Positions 63,024 through 64,000 of a DNA stretch of 64,000 nt are shown here, one piece after another. Numbering within the stretch: position 1 is the stretch's first letter; each line of letters opens with the position of its first letter. This stretch comes from CAWDPQ01 sp963804245 (GTDB taxonomy: Bacteria > Acidobacteriota > Vicinamibacteria > Vicinamibacterales > 2-12-FULL-66-21), in assembly GCA_963804245.1 (NCBI GenBank), contig CAWDPQ010000008.1, positions 62,001 to 126,000 on the forward strand, in the 5' to 3' direction. The notes under the pieces are model-generated. The model was not told where the DNA came from. It ran no database searches and saw only the letters and a list, made by a program, of their open reading frames with translations. The translations under genes were made by a program, and so were the position numbers.

Positions 63024-64000
63024 TCACCGCGGCGTGAGCGAGTAGATGTCGTTGAGGATTCCGGCCGCCGTGACTTCGGCGCCGGCTCCTGGCCCACTGA
63101 CAACGAGCGGCTCTGTACGATATCGGCGCGTCGTGAACGACACGAGATTCCGCGTCCCCTGCAGCGCCCCCACCGGGCTCGACATCGGCACGGCCGCCAG
63201 CCTCGCCGACACCGATCGAGGCGTGGCCGCGACGATGTAGCGAAGCACGCGGCCGCGGGCGCGCTCGCGCTCGACTCGCTGCGCCCACTCCTCGTCGAAC
63301 GCCGACAGACGGTCGAGGAATTGCTCGAGCGGCACATTTTTCAGAGGTTTCGGCACGAGATCCTCGGGAGTAGGTGCCGGCCCGCGGTAACCGAGCAGCC
63401 GCGCCAGAATCAGACCCTTCCGCGCCGCATCACGCCCGGTCAGGTCGTCCCGGGGATCCGGTTCGGCGTAGCCGCGTTCCACCGCTTGCCGTACGGCATC
63501 GGAGAAGCGCTGCCCGCTGGAGACAGCCGAGACGACGAACATCAGCGTTCCGCTGACGCAACCTTCGATTCGCAGGACGCGGTCGCCGGTTTCCACCAGC
63601 TTGTGATACGTGTCGATGATCGGCAATCCGGCGCCAACTGTTGCCTCGTACAGGACGTGCGGTCCGCCCTGGATCGTAGTGGGCAACAGCTTGGCGTAGC
63701 TGTCCCACGATCCGGCCAGCGGCTTCTTGTTGGCGAGCACGACGTTGAATCCATGACCGATTGCCGTTTGCAGCAGGTCGCCCGTTTCCTCGCTCGTGAC
63801 GTCCACGATGACCGGGCGCGACACCGCGTGGCTGGCCATGAAGGTCAGCGCATCGGCGGCGCCCGCGGGTTGACCACCGAGCGCGGACAGCAGGGCGCCG
63901 CGATCCTTCTTGTGCGCGAGATCGATCAGGCGCCTGCGTGACAGACCGCGCGGCTCGAATACGTAGCCCGACCGATCCAGAAGGCCGACAACGCGTACGC
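63024..64000 (-). CDS. Homoserine dehydrogenase (possibly the C-terminal half of ThrA), 5'-truncated, one frameshift
   Basis: The start lies beyond the right edge. The visible part covers the homoserine dehydrogenase domain: GFNVVLANKKPLAG, VLYEATVGAGLPIIDTYHKL, RIEGCVSGTLMFVVSAVSSG, YAEPDPRDDLTGRDAARKGL and the C-terminal SPVGALQGTRNLVSF. The upstream stretch RVVGLLDRSGYVFEPRGLSR suggests an aspartokinase-homoserine dehydrogenase fusion. The frame changes near 63875 where one missing C interrupts GGQPAGAADALTF. The enzyme makes homoserine for threonine and methionine and sits directly before ilvA. Confidence 0.88.
   Translation of the reverse strand, partial: VRVVGLLDRSGYVFEPRGLSRRRLIDLAHKKDRGALLSALGGQPAGAADALTFMASHAVSRPVIVDVTSEETGDLLQTAIGHGFNVVLANKKPLAGSWDSYAKLLPTTIQGGPHVLYEATVGAGLPIIDTYHKLVETGDRVLRIEGCVSGTLMFVVSAVSSGQRFSDAVRQAVERGYAEPDPRDDLTGRDAARKGLILARLLGYRGPAPTPEDLVPKPLKNVPLEQFLDRLSAFDEEWAQRVERERARGRVLRYIVAATPRSVSARLAAVPMSSPVGALQGTRNLVSFTTRRYRTEPLVVSGPGAGAEVTAAGILNDIYSLTPR

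Noticed and set aside
61459..63288. Longer 609-residue start for the threonine dehydratase
   Set aside because: The extra N-terminal residues come from antisense-like Arg-rich sequence overlapping the homoserine dehydrogenase gene.

Overview
The window looks like chromosomal DNA of a high-GC Gram-negative, most likely an Acidobacteriota (Vicinamibacteria-like). The evidence is gene content: three ADOP-type (MacB/FtsX-like) permeases, one coupled to a PadR regulator; a Ser/Thr kinase with a TolB/PD40-like sensor half; BlaI/BlaR1; a DUF1080 protein; an M64 peptidase; and many secreted metallohydrolases. Taxonomy is inferred from content only. I see no rRNA, tRNA, CRISPR array, prophage or insertion sequence.

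Layout. 0-14 kb: a decayed ADOP permease, a Tat-type amidase, an ABC-2 exporter pair, a secreted metallo-beta-lactamase-fold (MBL) protein, the kinase overlapping a DUF1624 membrane acyltransferase, and a ThiF-nitroreductase fusion overlapping a putative GNAT-like acyltransferase. 13.4-14.9 kb: an ECF41 sigma factor and a carboxymuconolactone decarboxylase, each preceded by a TGTCACA / CGTC promoter. 14.9-23 kb: NamZ-like muramidase, a second MBL protein, a DUF3574 protein, an FHA-GAF-sigma54 activator, a gutted PIG-L deacetylase and a PLP decarboxylase. 23-27 kb: a glycosyltransferase facing a phospholipase D / YqcI-YcgG / DUF1989 operon. 27-34 kb: PadR-ADOP, a membrane protein and BlaI-BlaR1 with tandem operators. 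34-36 kb: four small unknown proteins, two with zinc-ligand patterns. 36-46 kb: membrane dipeptidase, a deletion-fusion pseudogene, a third ADOP, DUF1080, M64 peptidase, and CopA with CutC. 46-51 kb: a sodium/solute symporter with a 27-residue upstream microprotein, a BamA-like barrel, a secreted protein with kinase-like motifs and a small membrane protein. 51-57.6 kb: a rhamnose-type CUT2 ABC importer whose second permease is fused to its binding protein, with a divergent IclR-HTH/sugar-binding regulator. 57.6-64 kb: intradiol dioxygenase, DUF2911, SpmA/SpmB, a GT4 glycosyltransferase, threonine dehydratase and homoserine dehydrogenase.

The genes mostly describe envelope turnover, export, extracytoplasmic sensing and sugar or amino-acid metabolism. 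The clearest self-contained circuit is the ECF41 module. The least explained modules are the ThiF-nitroreductase/acyltransferase pair, the PLD/YcgG/DUF1989 operon, the kinase-like secreted protein and the permease-binding protein fusion.

Caution: about a dozen conserved genes are open only after one or more single-base corrections, and two more have lost their middle. Some of this is probably residual assembly error. The first gene also carries an in-frame stop and looks truly decayed. Frame-disrupted genes are listed once, across all their pieces.
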